From NCBI RefSeq assembly GCF_027887165.1, contig NC_077233.1, positions 179,451,207-179,515,206 of the forward strand: a stretch of 64,000 nt of DNA, in the 5' to 3' direction. A model generated the notes under the pieces. It saw nothing but the letters and a program-made list of their open reading frames with translations. It had not been told where the DNA came from and made no database searches. This document shows positions 33,061 through 45,375 of this stretch, piece by piece (the stretch's first letter is position 1; each line of letters begins with the position of its first letter). The DNA is from Monodelphis domestica (taxonomy: Eukaryota > Chordata > Mammalia > Didelphimorphia > Didelphidae). The position numbers and the translations under genes are program-made.

Positions 33061-33953
33061 TAAACCATAAGCACGAGTCAAAAATTACTCCCAGAATAAA
33101 GGATGATATCCATTTCCCATGCCACCAGGTACTACTAAAATTTCTTTTTAGTAGATTCAGGCAACTGCAGGTCAGTCCTACACAATAAGACTTCTCCAAA
33201 CTGCCTGACTTAATTCGAACCTTTCAATCACCACCCCAGGGTGAGAGACGGTAAAAAAACTCAAGAAGAAGAAAATAGATTCGTTTATATGTGTGAGAGT
33301 TTAATAAATGTCAAAATGTCTGAAGCCAAGTTGGATAGAACAAGACGCTAATGAAGCCCAAGTCATAAATGCAGTCCCCATAGAGACCAACAGGCTTGGG
33401 CCAAGAAAAGCTGTTCCCTGGCTGACTACAGTACAGCAGATGGTTCCATTAGCCACAAAGAAGTCTGGGCAAGAACGAAGATGGCTCGCTGAATTATGCT
33501 ACCACTTCTAGGGAAACAACTTGAATTGCATGTCCCTCCTGAAAAATGGGCCAGGTATGTCGTCTTTCTGTATCCGTAGCTCTAGGTATAAATATAGCTC
33601 TATTACCATGTAAATCAGCTTGGTATCATAAACTGTCAGAGCTGGAAGAGACTTTTTTGAAAGAAGAGGAAATTTTGGCCTCTTTTACAACTAAAAACCA
33701 AACTACCTAACAATCTTCTTTCTGGGGACTTTTGGTCCACGTAAGCTAACCTGACTGAACATGAGAAGAAAAGAACCATAAATGTATCCATCTTAATTCC
33801 TAAATGAGCTTCCTCAGACTCCGAATGACGTTATTGTGCATTAATCTAATAGCTTCTGTCTTAATTAGAGGATATGAAAATGTGTGCAGGATTACTAGTG
33901 AATCAAACTGTGCTGTTTAATGAATATATTTGAATCCGTCCAGAGTTGAATAT
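33061..33953. other. Repeat-poor block; possible conserved noncoding element
   Basis: No exon recognised. 33835-33955 is rich in TAAT cores ('gcattaatctaatagcttct', 'gtcttaattagaggatatga'), as in many homeodomain-bound enhancers. This is an inference from composition only. Confidence 0.3.
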
Positions 33954-34210
33954 ATTGTTGTTGTTCAGTCATTTCAGTTGTGACCAACTCTTCATGACCC
34001 CATTTGGGATTTTCATGGCAAAGAGACTGGAGTGGTCTGCCATTTCCTTTTTCAACTTATTTTACAGATGGGGAAACTAAGGCCAACAGGGTTAAGTGGC
34101 TTGTCCCAGGTCACCTAGTTTGTGTCTGAGGCCAGATTTGAACTCAGGAAGGTGAATCTTCCTGACCCCAAGCTGGACATTCTATTCATTGTGCCATCCA
34201 ACTGCTCCAG
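33954..34210 (-). repeat. SINE-B, antisense
   Basis: 'ttgttgttgttcagtcattt', 'catgaccccatttgggattt', 'aaactaaggccaacagggtt' and 'tcattgtgccatccaactgc'. Confidence 0.9.
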
Positions 34211-34394
34211 TGTTGGATTATCATGGCCAAAATCGATGAATACTTTCCTATTTTCCTTTATTTCCTCTGACCCAGGCATAAAGCATGGCATAAACTAATG
34301 CTTCACATTTGAATTGAAAATCATAATAGGACAGTTTTAATTCATTATGAGTTTGCTTGTTGTTCATCCAATCATAGGAGTCAAAACTAGAATG

Positions 34395-34815
34395 AGGTAA
34401 AAGAGACCTTCTAGGTCAGAGGATCATTAGAGTCATCAGAAGACATCTAGTCCAACCCTCTTCATTTAATAGATGAAGAAACTGAGGCTTAAAGAGGTTT
34501 AGTGCTTTGCTTAAAGTAACACAAAGAAGGGGCAGCTGGGTGGCTCAGTGGATTGAAAGTCAAGCCTAGAGATGGGAGGTTTGGGGTTCAAATCTGACTC
34601 AGACACTTCCCAACTGTGTGACCCTGGGTAAGTCACTTGACCCCCATTGCCTAGCCCTTACCACTCTTCTGCCTTAGATCCAATACACAGTATTGATTCT
34701 AAGATGGAAGATAGGGGTTTAAAAAAAAATAAAGTAACACAGAGAGTAAATAGAATAGTAAAAAATTTAAGGTAAGTCAACTAACTTCAAATCCAGTGTT
34801 TTTTCCATGATACAT
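34395..34815 (-). repeat. MIR-type SINE, antisense, split by SINE-A
   Basis: Left part 34395-34512 has 'acatctagtccaaccctctt' and 'gaagaaactgaggcttaaag'. Right part 34746-34815 has 'caaatccagtgttttttcca'. The SINE-A insertion and its TSD separate them. Confidence 0.7.
34528..34730 (+). repeat. SINE-A, sense, with TSD
   Basis: Full-length: 'ggggcagctgggtggctcag', 'tgtgtgaccctgggtaagtc', 'acacagtattgattctaaga' and an A-rich tail. Flanked by AAAGTAACACAAAGA (34513) and AAAGTAACACAGAGA (34731). Confidence 0.93.
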
Positions 34816-34845
34816 CAATGTCTTTCCCTTTCTAATGAGGCATTT

Positions 34846-35335
34846 GTTGTTATTAAGTCATTTCAGTTGTATCCAGTTCTTCATGAATCTTGAACTGTTG
34901 GACTTCATCCCCCAGAAGTCCTTCAGTATTTCCCAGAATTCCTCTCCTCCCTCCACCATGTTTGCATGGTCAAATTTGTACATAGTTCTCTGTGATTCCT
35001 CCCTCTCCTCTCTTTTTCTCATGACCCAGCTGGGTTCAGGTAGTTCTTTTACTTTCATTATTAATAAAACTTTATAAAATACTTGGTTATTGAATATTAA
35101 TTTTAAACCCCACAATGAACTCACTTGGGGTTTTCTTGGCAAAGATATTGGAGTAGTTTGCCACTTACTTCTCCAGATCATTTTACAGATGAGGAAATTT
35201 GAAAGCAACAGAGTTAAGTGACTTTTCCAGGGTCACACAGCTAGAAAGTATCTGAAGTCGCATTTGAACTCTGGTATTCCTGACCTCAGGTCTGGTATTT
35301 TATCTCTTGCTCTATCTAGCTGCAATTAGGAATTT
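34846..35335 (-). repeat. SINE-B, antisense, split by a short LTR
   Basis: 34846-34887 holds the tail 'ttgttgttattaagtcattt' through 'ccagttcttcatga'. 35115-35335 resumes with 'actcacttggggttttcttg' and ends near 'tctatctagctgc'. The LTR sits between the halves. Confidence 0.85.
34888..35114 (+). mobile_element. 227-bp short solo LTR with 5-bp TSD
   Basis: The insert interrupts SINE-B and is flanked by ATGAA at 34883-34887 and 35115-35119. It ends CCCCACA and has an AATAAA near 35063. The 5' base pair is TC, not TG, so one terminal change is assumed. GGACTTC-N8-GAAGTCC at 34900-34921 is shared with the 29-kb LTR. Its small size suggests a MaLR-like or internally deleted LTR. Confidence 0.75.
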
Positions 35336-36029
35336 GCTAATTGTTTATCCTTGCTGTTTTACTAAGTGTTGGCTGCATGCTTGCCTTGTCAAGTGTTATA
35401 CTTATTGTTCCCCCCCCCCCCCAGTTGTGAGTTTGTTGACTATTCTGCCCTGCTCTGAATTTTGGTCACCTTTTTATCCTTAGTTGAAATTAGACATAAA
35501 TTTGAAGGACAATCATGAGGTGAGGCTCTTCGAAAACATAGACGTAGCAGTGCTCCTGAGGGTGAAGAAAGTGCACAAAGTTTTTGCTGTTGTCTCTGTT
35601 TTTGTTTTTAAGATGATGAACAGAAGTTTATCCCAGGCTTCTCGGGGAGCATACAAAAAAGGGGATCTGTATATCCTCTACAATTGTATTTATACAATCC
35701 TCTTCTAACATCATCAGATGTATAACTAACTTGATAATCATCCACTACTCAGGGCACCTCTGTTCTGGAAAAAGAAAAACCTGAGGCTCACATTCTAAGG
35801 CGTAAAGAAATGGACTTGAACTATAATAGGAAAGATCTAGGTTAGGTATAAGGAACTCTTCCAGGCCACAATATTTGGTTATCATACAGAGAGCTGTGAT
35901 GTGCTTTCAAAGTAGGATCATATTCATCTGATAGCACTTGTGCCATCCTGTCTAGACACAGGGAATGTACTTCTGGGTTTTTATCATCTTTTCTTCCTCT
36001 TCCTCCTAAGGTCCTATGGTCGATTTTCC
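35336..36029. other. No recognised gene; poly-C run
   Basis: C13 run at 35410-35422. The 74-codon frame at 35484-35708 has no domain. Confidence 0.4.
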
Positions 36030-36185
36030 AGTTCCTATGAACTAGATGGGGAAAAATTATATGCAATATCTCTATTTTCATTAACTTTTGGTTTCCTTTG
36101 TAAACTTCTATATTTTTTTTATGAATTTAAAAACGTTATTCTGAGAAGAGGACCATAATCTTCACCAGTTTGCCAAAGGATTCCA
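36030..36185 (+). repeat. Unclassified repeat Y, copy 3
   Basis: 'ttaacttttggtttcctttg', 'tttatgaatttaaaaacgtt', 'attctgagaagaggaccata' and 'cttcaccagtttgccaaagg'. Best preserved Y copy. Confidence 0.6.
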
Positions 36186-36697
36186 CCGATGCAATAAAGG
36201 GTAAGAATCCCTGTCTTTGGAGACTGAGTAAATCTGTACCAAACGGGGTTCAGGCGATGTATTTCCTGTCCCAAAGAAATAGAGCTGCCATTAGCTTCAC
36301 AAAGAACTTGGTTGGCATTTCCAGCAAGGGACAAGTTTTGTCCGGAAGCCATTATCTGGAAATATGGTAAGAAGGATTTTCCGTTGAGAAAAAAAAATTG
36401 ACAAAGGCATCTTAAAGAGAGGTACTCTCCATACCAGACACTGATAAAAAATGACACCCATTGGTATAACGGCTCCCAACCAGGAAGAGTGTAACTATTT
36501 CACCAGGGTGGAGGCATGTTCCTTGTGTGAAGCACAGAAACCAGAAGCACTTACTACAGTCATTAAAGCCCCTCTGAACCACAGGCATGCCTCACTTCAT
36601 GCAAAATCAAAACTGTGTAAGTGGAAGGCTATTCTAAGTGTGGTAAGCAGGTTGACTACTTAAAATGCTGTAATGAACTTTTGTGCAAAGTGAAAAT
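36186..36697. other. No recognised gene or repeat
   Basis: Small frames on both strands without domains. 'cacaggcatgcctcacttca' (about 36581) faintly recalls Tigger-type DNA transposon ends, but that is not supportable. Confidence 0.35.
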
Positions 36698-36902
36698 CCT
36701 TTTTTTTTTAAACCCTTACCTTCCATCTTGGAGTCAATACTGTGTATTGGTTCCAAGGCAGAAGAGTGGTAAGGGCTAGGCAAAGGGGGTCAAGTGACTT
36801 GCCCAACATCACACAGCTGGGAAGTGTCTGAGGCCATATTTGAACCTAGGACCTCCCGTCTCTGGACCTGACTCTCAATCCACTGAGGCACCCAGCTGCC
36901 AC
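36698..36902 (-). repeat. SINE-A, antisense
   Basis: T-run then 'aacccttaccttccatcttg', 'cagaagagtggtaagggcta', 'acacagctgggaagtgtctg' and 'tgaggcacccagctgcc'. A short TSD TGAAAAT flanks it. Confidence 0.9.
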
Positions 36903-37454
36903 CTGAAAATGCTTTTGGATAAACACCCCTTAATGGATCAGGTGTCTCCAGTCTGCTCTTTGCATTTGGGAGTATTCTAAAGATGGGTCACACTGAAAAA
37001 CTCAAAGCTGTGAACACAATGGGCAGGCAAGGAATTTTAAGGATTTTGTGAAACATTATAGAAAAAGACAAGAGTATCAGAATCTGATACCTGAAAGCCT
37101 TTCTTTAAAGCCCAAATCATACTGGAGTTCATCAAATTTGCTGGCTTGTACACAACACACTGCAGCTTACACAAATACACACATTTGCAGACAAATAATA
37201 GATACAATAGCAAAAATGGCACATGCCATCACCTTCAAGATGCTGAGACAGTGGACAAGGTATCATATAATTCCACTGAGGAATAGAAGGCTAGCTTTCT
37301 TGTAATCATTCCTGGCTGCTTTTTAGCAATAGGAAACAACAACACATCACATCAGTGGATTCAAAGATCAATATATATCCTTGACCTTTTTTTTTATTTT
37401 TTTAATGGAAGTGCCTCCCACCAACTCTGAATTCTCCCCAGGGCCAGGACTCTT
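36903..37454. other. Probable TMEM114 3' UTR and downstream DNA
   Basis: This lies directly 3' of the TMEM114 stop on the minus strand. A minus-strand AATAAA within an A-rich run at about 37393-37398 could act as a near polyadenylation signal, but the run itself makes chance likely. No other gene was seen. Confidence 0.35.
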
Positions 37455-37715
<261 letters not shown>

Positions 37716-37734
37716 TCAAGTCACAGAATTACAG

Positions 37735-38067
37735 CCTCAGAGTCGATCCAGACATGAACAGCAATCTAATATAACCTAAACACATGAAAAAGAATCCCTC
37801 CTAAAACATGCCCAGCAAATTGCCATTTAACTTTTTTTCTGAAGAGGGGAAACCAACTCCCTCCCAAGAAAATCTACTCTATTTTTAGATAAATAAACAT
37901 TTCTTGATATTTATACATAATGTGCCCTTTTACAACTTTCATCCCTTGCTTCTAAGTTTACCCCCTAGGACCTAACAAAACAAGCCTAATCCTTCTTAGG
38001 AATGACAGTCTTTCAAATATTTAAAGGCAGTATCATGTCCCCATGAGTCTTCTATTCTTCAGACTAT
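37735..38067 (+). repeat. CR1/L3 LINE fragment, left part
   Basis: 'aagaatccctcctaaaacat', 'tttcatcccttgcttctaag', 'aacaagcctaatccttctta' and 'catgtccccatgagtcttct' follow CR1/L3 3' order. The likely continuation is at 40250 beyond the L1. Confidence 0.7.
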
Positions 38068-38089
38068 CACAGTTCTTTTATTTATTTGT

Positions 38090-39365
38090 TTGCTTTATTT
38101 TTTAATGAACAGAATTTATTTCCAGATATCTTAGCCCCTCTCTCCCTTCCTCACATCATGGAAGGCATCATCCAACAAACAGATATGCATAAATAGATTG
38201 TCTTTCATGTTTTCATTTTTTCAGTTCCTTCCCTGGAGGTGAACACTGAACAAGTTATTCTTCAAATATCAAATCTGTAGCTGTATATAATGTCTTGATT
38301 CTACTTGTTTCACTTTTCATTATCTCACAAAGTTCTTTCCAAGTTTTAAAATTTTTTAATCTGCTCATTGTTTCTTATAGTGCAATAATAGTATTCCATC
38401 ACTATCATACACCACAGTTTGTTTAGCCATTCCCCAATTGATGGCCATTCCTTTGATTTCCAGTTCTTTGCCACCACAAAGAGAGTTGCTATAAATATTC
38501 TGGTTCTTTCCCTTTTTCCTTGATCTCCTTTGCTACATCTAAGGGTATACAGTTTTATAGCCTTCTGGGCAGAATTCCAAATTGTGCTCCAAAATAGTTG
38601 GATCAGTTCACAGTCCTGCCAACAGTAAATTACTATCCCCACTTTTCCACATCCCCTCCAACATTTGTCATTTTGCCCTTTTGTCATTTTAGCCAGTTTG
38701 ATGGGTGTGAGATGATACCACAGTATTACTTTGGTTTGCATTTCCCTAATATATAGTGATTTAGAGCATTTTTCATAAGGATTTGTTTTCTTCATCAAAA
38801 AATTGTCTGTTCATATCTCTTGCTCATTTATGAATTGGGTGATGGTTCTTATTCCCATAAATTTGACAATGCTTTCTACATATTTTAGATATGAGATATC
38901 TATCTGAGAAACTATGAAAATTGTTTTCCCAATTTGGCAACATGTTTTATTTGTACAAAAATGTATTATCATGTTGTACTCTGAATTATCTATTTTACAT
39001 CTCACAGTGCTCTCCATCTCGTTTACTCATAAATCCCTTTTCTGTCCATAAAGGTTCTCTGTTCTCCTAATCTGCTTATATCTTTTTTTTTCTTGATCTT
39101 AGTGAACGGTATAAGATACTGCTTTATACATAGTCTCTGCCAAACTTCTTTCCAGTTGTCCCAGCAATTTTTACCAAATAGTGATTTCTTATCCCCAATA
39201 GCCTGGATCTATACTTTTGTCAAATACAAGGTTACTATGATCATTTACTAGTGTTTGTTGTATGTCTATTCTGTTCTATCCCCAATTCTTTTAATTGTTC
39301 TTCATGTGGATGCATATTAAAAAATCTTCATTTCACTTTCTCTAGAAATATTAAGAAATAAATAC
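38090..39365 (-). mobile_element. L1 3' fragment, antisense, in TMEM114 intron
   Basis: Since TMEM114 is on the minus strand, this L1 is in the gene's sense orientation. Plus-strand text shows 3' UTR, then 'cagtttgtttagccattccc', 'gttctttgccaccacaaaga', 'tttccacatcccctccaaca' and 'tgggtgtgagatgataccac' (ORF2 C-terminus). The 150-codon minus frame at 38346-38798 retains the CWRGCGKVG motif. It is diverged, with several frameshifts. Confidence 0.88.
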
Positions 39366-39795
39366 TTTCTGGTTTAAAATGCCTTCTCTGCATCTGTCCC
39401 CTAAGGAAGATGGGTATGTTTAAGAACAAAAGGTTTTTCTTAAGGAAATTTATTTAAGAGTGGAAACTAAAGGTGTACCAATAAATATTTAAAAACTGAC
39501 TCAGGAGGAAAAAAGTATTCATGACACTTTCAAGTTTGATCCAAATATTAATATTTTCTCTATTACTTTCTTCAATCTAGACAATCAACAAAGCAACAAA
39601 TGAAGGCCCTATCTGTAGCTCTTGCTGATTTCCAAGATGTACAAGCTCACAATGAGCATTGGACAATCAGCTTTTGGGAGCCAGGATGATCCAGCTCCAG
39701 CACACTACTGATAGAAACCCAACTGAACCAAAAGCACCTCTTACCTTATTAAGTTTATTGTTTTCCCCACCTTCTGAAGAGATTGGCCTGTGAAC

Positions 39796-39797
<2 letters not shown>
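39366..39797. other. Intronic DNA, no recognised repeat
   Basis: Nothing supportable. Confidence 0.4.
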
Positions 39798-39837
<40 letters not shown>

Positions 39838-39858
39838 ACTCACACACTCACACACACA
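39798..39858. repeat. (CA)n with CTCACA interruptions
   Basis: Pure CA units to 39830, then imperfect ACTCAC units. Confidence 0.97.
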
Positions 39859-40249
39859 TCAAAGGATTACAATACTTCTCTTAGGACAGAGACCCTTTCA
39901 GTCCTTGAGAAGAGTGGTCAGGGATGGAATTTGGTACTTTCAGTTGAAGATTCAGTGACTATTGTTAGTGATCTGTTGTAAAATGTTAACTCAAAACTCT
40001 ATTTTAAGATAGCATGGCATTTTTCTTATTCCGAATTTCTATTAATTGTCTCAAGGCAGAGACATGTTCAAGGGTTTGGGGGCAGAAGGTGTTACAGAAC
40101 TTTTAGTTTGTAATTTCTCTAAGCTAGAAATACTTAGATATACAATAGAATAATGTTTAACTAAAGTTATTTCTGGAAGATTTATGCCTAAAATGAAAAA
40201 TATAATTTTAATGCTTCCTTCTTTAACATTTATATGACATGGATTCACC

Positions 40250-40440
40250 ATTTGGTTGTCTTCCCTTGGACATTCTCCAACTTATGAATGTTCTTCTCAA
40301 ACTATAGTGCAGAAAACTGAATGTGATATTCCACTTATTGTCTGACTAGGGCAGAGTGTCATGAGACTATCAACTCCTTATTCCTGGAAGTTTTGTTATT
40401 TTTAATAAAGCCCAAGATAACATTAGCTTTTTTGTCAAAC
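40250..40440 (+). repeat. CR1/L3 LINE fragment, right part
   Basis: 'ccttggacattctccaactt', 'tctgactagggcagagtgtc' and 'aagataacattagctttttt' are the 3' CR1/L3 motifs that would follow 38067. Confidence 0.72.
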
Positions 40441-42314
40441 TCTGTCTAATACACATCCACATACCATCCTCAAAGAGACATGTGTATGTATCAAGAAAAT
40501 GTAGTTAAAATCACTAATTCTACAGCTAATTTTGTTACCCCAGAAGGTTTTTGTTTGTTTTCTAGACTAATAACTATTATGCACAGTAAGAATTACAGAA
40601 TCATCAGATCTAAGAGTTAGAAGGTATTTTAGCAGCTCACTCATCACACTCACACCTAATCCCTTCAGCAATGATCACAGCTTATGATTTTGTTGAGCTT
40701 TTGCTAAGAAGGGAAGGTATTCGTCTTTGGTCATTAAAATAAAAATAGATGTAACACCAGTTAGAAGGATAGGATAGGAATCAATGCTTGGACTCTGATG
40801 CTAGTGCAAAAGTACTTCTAGACAGGAGAAAGTATGCTGCAGTAGGATACACGACTTCTGAATTCTAGACCCAAGACTGTTGCCAATGGGGAGCTGGGTG
40901 ACCTCAGACAAATCAGTATCACAGGTCATTACCTTCCTCCATTCTAAAACAAAGTTGGGGTGCAGTGGTAGATTTAGCTAATTATTCCTAACTGAAATTC
41001 TCTGCCTCTGGGTTTCCTTGATCCTCAGCCAAGTCTGGAGATAAATCATCTTCACCAACAATCATCTTCTCATCATGAAATTTTGTAAGCAAAACTGTCC
41101 AAACTCTACAGATTACTGCAGTTCTCTGTTGGAGTTAGTATTTTTTTAATAGGCCCTTTTCTTTAGTTTCCTAATTATATGAATAACAAAACAAAACCAG
41201 AAAATTCTTACCCTTCAGGAGGAGGTTTACTTCCTAAAGAGGAACATGTGGGAAAAGACTCTCTGGAGGAAAAAAATGTATATTGACACAGAGAATTCCA
41301 AACATCAGGGGGCAGAGAATACAGTAAATTCAGATCTCCTTGTTCTATGCAGGAACAAGTGCCCTTGGACGGCTGTGGGTTCCATACTTTCAGAAACTCC
41401 CAATTCTTTTATATGAGTTTCGTGCTTCCATCTTTTTGCTAGTTGGAGAATTCCGTCTGTCTCTGTTTCATCTGAAATTTTCCATTCATCTGTGATATTT
41501 GCCAGCACATAAAGCTTTCAGAACATAAGGCTAGCTATTCTATGAGGACTCATTACAGGTACAGCCTAATTTAGTTAAGTGATAATTAGATTAAGTCATA
41601 GAAGTCAGGTAATGTCATAGGAAAAGAACACAGTGGAGGGGGCCAGAGCTAAGAGGTGAGGATCACACAATGCAAACTAGATCTTTCAAGTAGAGGATAT
41701 TGCGATAGGATATAGTTATAAGTTCTTAATAACATAAGTTGGGGGAAAGAGTGTGTGTTAAGCTTATATTTCCTCCGAAGCATTATAACTGCAATGTCCG
41801 CTTACAGAAAACAAGTAGTTGGTATATACTAGAATTCATTTATGGTGATGGAGGCCTACTGAATAGGTTCTCTTCAATCTAATTAACTGAAGAAAAAAAA
41901 GGAAAAACGTACTCAAGTACGTTACTTTTATTTTTAAAAACTTTTCTTTAGAATAACAATTTATTATTAAGAAATATATAAGAGTCTACAAAAGAAGAAT
42001 TAAATAAATAAAAACCAACATGCACACAGTCTCTTTCTGTTTCTACAAAACGGTCTTTTAAGCAGCCTTGAGTTTTCTCCTAGATCTGAGGCTGAGCAAT
42101 GAAGAAGAGGCATTCACAAAGAAATAATGCCTTGTCTAGCCTCATCAAATGCAATCTGGAAATGCACATACAAACGATTTACCACAAAAAAAGTAAGGAA
42201 ATAGAATACATTAAAACCATATGTTCATTGGCAGGGGAATATTTATTCTCTTTTTCAATTTGAAAATCCACATTTCTAATTGTCTCTCCTTTATGAGCTC
42301 CTCAAAAATGTAAC

Positions 42315-42460
42315 AACCTGAGTTCAAATTTGACCTCAGACACATCCTAGTTGGGTGATCCTAGGCAAGTCACCTCACCCCAACTGTCTAGCTGTAACGG
42401 CTCTTCTGTCTTGGAGTCACTACTTAGTATATGAGGGTTGGTTTTTTTTTTAAAAGGTAA
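42315..42460 (+). repeat. SINE-A, 5'-truncated
   Basis: Starts inside the element: 'gagttcaaatttgacctcag', 'ctaggcaagtcacctcaccc', 'ggctcttctgtcttggagtc', T-rich and A-rich end. Confidence 0.8.
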
Positions 42461-42879
42461 TAACCCCCCTTGAACCCTTCCTTTGAGATGAAGTCATCTA
42501 AGTTCCCTCAGCTCCTTCCCTCTGATTGATAATTCCTAAGAATTGACCACTGATTTACCCAGTGGACATATGAAAATTGATGTCCTGTTTAAAAAAGATT
42601 GAGTTTTGTTAACTTAAATTTTCTTCTAATTCAACAGGATTTAGAATAAGTGATTGTCACTGTTGAGTAGGTCGGGAAAGGTTCAGAAAAATGATCATCT
42701 CTCATCACCCTTCCAATGGATAGGCACAGGACTGGACCAGCCCAATGAAGGAGAATATATATTGACAAGCTACCTGGATCACACTAGGAACAGCTGGATT
42801 TCCTAAGTGCCACTCACAACGGGAAAAAGAGGACTAGGAGAATTACCATTTTCTCATTTCAAGAATAAAAGGGCTATTC

Positions 42880-43175
42880 ATTAAACAAGCATTTATTAAA
42901 CATACTATATACCAGGCACTATGGTGCAAAGCCAAAATTGGGCAACTAGGTCACTCAGTGGTTAAGGAGTCAGACCTAGAGATGAGTGGTCCTGGGTTCA
43001 AACCTGACCTCCAGACACTCCCTAGCTATGTGACCCTGGGCAAATCAATTAACCCCCAGTTGCCTAGCCCTTACCACTCTTCTGCCTTGGAACCAATGCT
43101 TAAGGGTTTTTTAAAAAGACAAAAAAATAAAATAGTCCCTTCAAGGAGCTTATATTCTCTTGGGGGGACACAATA
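42880..43175 (+). repeat. TTTATTAAG-family repeat split by SINE-A
   Basis: Left 42880-42938 'caagcatttattaaacatac' and 'accaggcactatggtgcaaa'. Right 43126-43175 'ccttcaaggagcttatattc'. SINE-A at 42940-43125 ('gggcaactaggtcactcagt', 'gatgagtggtcctgggttca', 'tcttctgccttggaaccaat') sits between. Confidence 0.78.
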
Positions 43176-43519
43176 TGAACATATATAAAAATATCCCAAA
43201 CACATAAATCATAACCCTAGGTTGAGAAGTTACTAGCAACTTCAGGGGAGTAGGAATTAGGAAAGCCCTAGAATAGGAGGGGGCATTAAAGCCTAGCTTT
43301 TGAAAGAAGCTAGAGAGTCGAAGAAGCAAAGGAGAAGAAGTGCATCCCATGGCATGGAGGCATAACTTCTGCAAAAGGCTATGTATGAGTATGCACTTAG
43401 TGCTCTGGCTGAGGAATCAGAACAAATAGCCTGGAAATGATCCACTTAGAAAGCCTAAAACAAATCTGAGAGCTTCTGCAGTTGGCCTCTGGCTTGTGTT
43501 TCCCCATAGTTATTTCTTA

Positions 43520-43693
<174 letters not shown>

Positions 43694-43784
43694 TTAGGAG
43701 AGACACACAAACAAAATAAAACAGAAATGTGAATTGGGTCTGCTGAGATACTCTGATAATCAATGTCAGGTAGGACCAGGTAGC

Positions 43785-44025
43785 ACAGTAAATAGAGCCA
43801 AGAAGACCTGAGTTTCAGGCTTACTTCAGGCACTTAACAAGCTATATGATTTGGGGCAAGTCACTTAACCTCTGTCTGCCTCAGTTGTCTTAACTATAAA
43901 ATGGGAATAAGAGGATCTACTTCCATGGGTTGTTATGAGACTCAAATGAAATGATATTTGTAAAGCACTTATCGCTGGGCTTGGCGTGAAGAAAGCACTT
44001 AATAAGGGCACGTTTCCTTCTATTC
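43785..44025 (+). repeat. MIR-type SINE, full length
   Basis: 'gtagcacagtaaatagagcc', 'cttaacctctgtctgcctca', 'ggttgttatgagactcaaat', 'aaagcacttaataagggc'. Confidence 0.85.
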
Positions 44026-44039
44026 ACTGACTCTTGGCC

Positions 44040-45200
44040 ACTGGAATCATATTATTAAGTTAAAACTCTGAGACCTGGAGTTGGAAAGTGACTTGCCTGA
44101 TATCACATAGCAATACTAAGACTAAAATCTGAGTTAGTGTCTTTCTGCCGCTCCAGAGAGCCAGATCTAAGCCAGTCTTAAACCCCTGTTGCTCCCACAA
44201 TTGTTCCCCTGTTGAGATAAAGCACATAGGTGCAGTTTCCCTTCCCCTGTCACCACCACCCCCAAGACACCAAGGGCACCCACCATACACCCCACTGCCC
44301 TTCTTTGACTTAGTCGGAAGACAGAAAGATTTCCAGGTGACCACAGTGCCAGAGGAGAGGTTGAGATTAAATAGATCAAAAATCTTTAAAGGAAACAGTG
44401 TCAAATTACACAGCACCTCTGCCCAGGGGCCAAGAAACAAAATAGCATTCATGAAAAATGGATGAATATTCACATTTCCAAATCAGAGGAGGCAAATGTT
44501 TTCCTGAGGCTCATTCAAAAGTGTTCCTTTTCTTCTTTCCATTCCTGCTGTAAGGATTACAGATTACAGAGCATCCCTTTCTTAAATTTAGTACAAATTT
44601 CCAAATATCTAGAAAACACAATGTTTACAAAATACAGACAGATACTTTTCCCCTCCATGAAAGCAAGGGAAGGAAAAGCAATCTGTTTGATTCTTTATGC
44701 TGATGATACCCCATAAAAGACAGAAAGACCCAGGGTCTCTAGGGACCAATTTAGAGAAGTCCTCACTCCAGACCTGCCTGTCCCAAATAGGACCTGACCC
44801 AAAAAGGAGTCATTAACAGCTTAATGTCAACTTGAAAGGAGTTGGCCAGTGGTATCCCAGAGATCTGTGCTGCTAATTTTGTTTTTTGCCCAACTTCCAC
44901 TGAAATTGTTTGACTATGCTACCATATTCTTTCTCTGTGGTGACAGTGCAGCCTTAAATAAATGCTTCTATTTGAGCTCCTTCCCACCTTTTTAAAAAAA
45001 TTAAGTTCCTGCAGTTACTATTCCTAGTGACAGGGGAAAGTACTCTGGGGAGAGAGAGGGTACTTCCTTAAAGCCTAAGAAGCAAATCACAAGGCTAGAC
45101 AAAAGATGCTAGAAACCCCACCCACAACTGCTTCCTCCCTCACTAAATGCCAAGAAATTGCAAGTTGCCCCTATAGGTCACAGGGCAAATGCCCAAATGA
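44040..45200. other. Probable TMEM114 intron; mostly unassigned
   Basis: 44060-44170 is a weak antisense MIR ('gagttggaaagtgacttgcc'). The 137-codon minus frame 44060-44473 overlaps it and does not resemble a TMEM114 exon. No exon 2 was recognised here. Confidence 0.4.
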
Positions 45201-45204
45201 TTTC

Positions 45205-45375
45205 TGAATAGAAAGAACATTGGATGGGGGCCAGGAATCCAGATTCTGTTCTAGCCCTAGCTCTCTCTAGGCCAACTTCTTTGCCCTCTGGGTCTTTGTT
45301 TCCCTATCTGTAAATGGAAGGAGATGGACTAAATGATCTATTAAGGATCTTCCTTATATTTTATGATTCTATGAC
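45205..45375 (+). repeat. MIR-type SINE
   Basis: 'gaatagaaagaacattggat', 'tttccctatctgtaaatgga' and 'ggactaaatgatctattaag'. Confidence 0.7.

Noticed and set aside
36581..36697. Possible Tigger/mariner end 'cacaggcatgcctcacttca'
   Set aside because: Only a faint resemblance from memory. No second inverted end or TA duplication could be found.
39798..39858. Tandem CA units as a CRISPR-like or structured array
   Set aside because: Simple dinucleotide microsatellite. No spacer structure.
44060..44473. 137-codon minus-strand frame just upstream of the TMEM114 exon
   Set aside because: Tested as TMEM114 exon 2. It lacks the expected ECL1 motif and TM segment, and part overlaps an antisense MIR.
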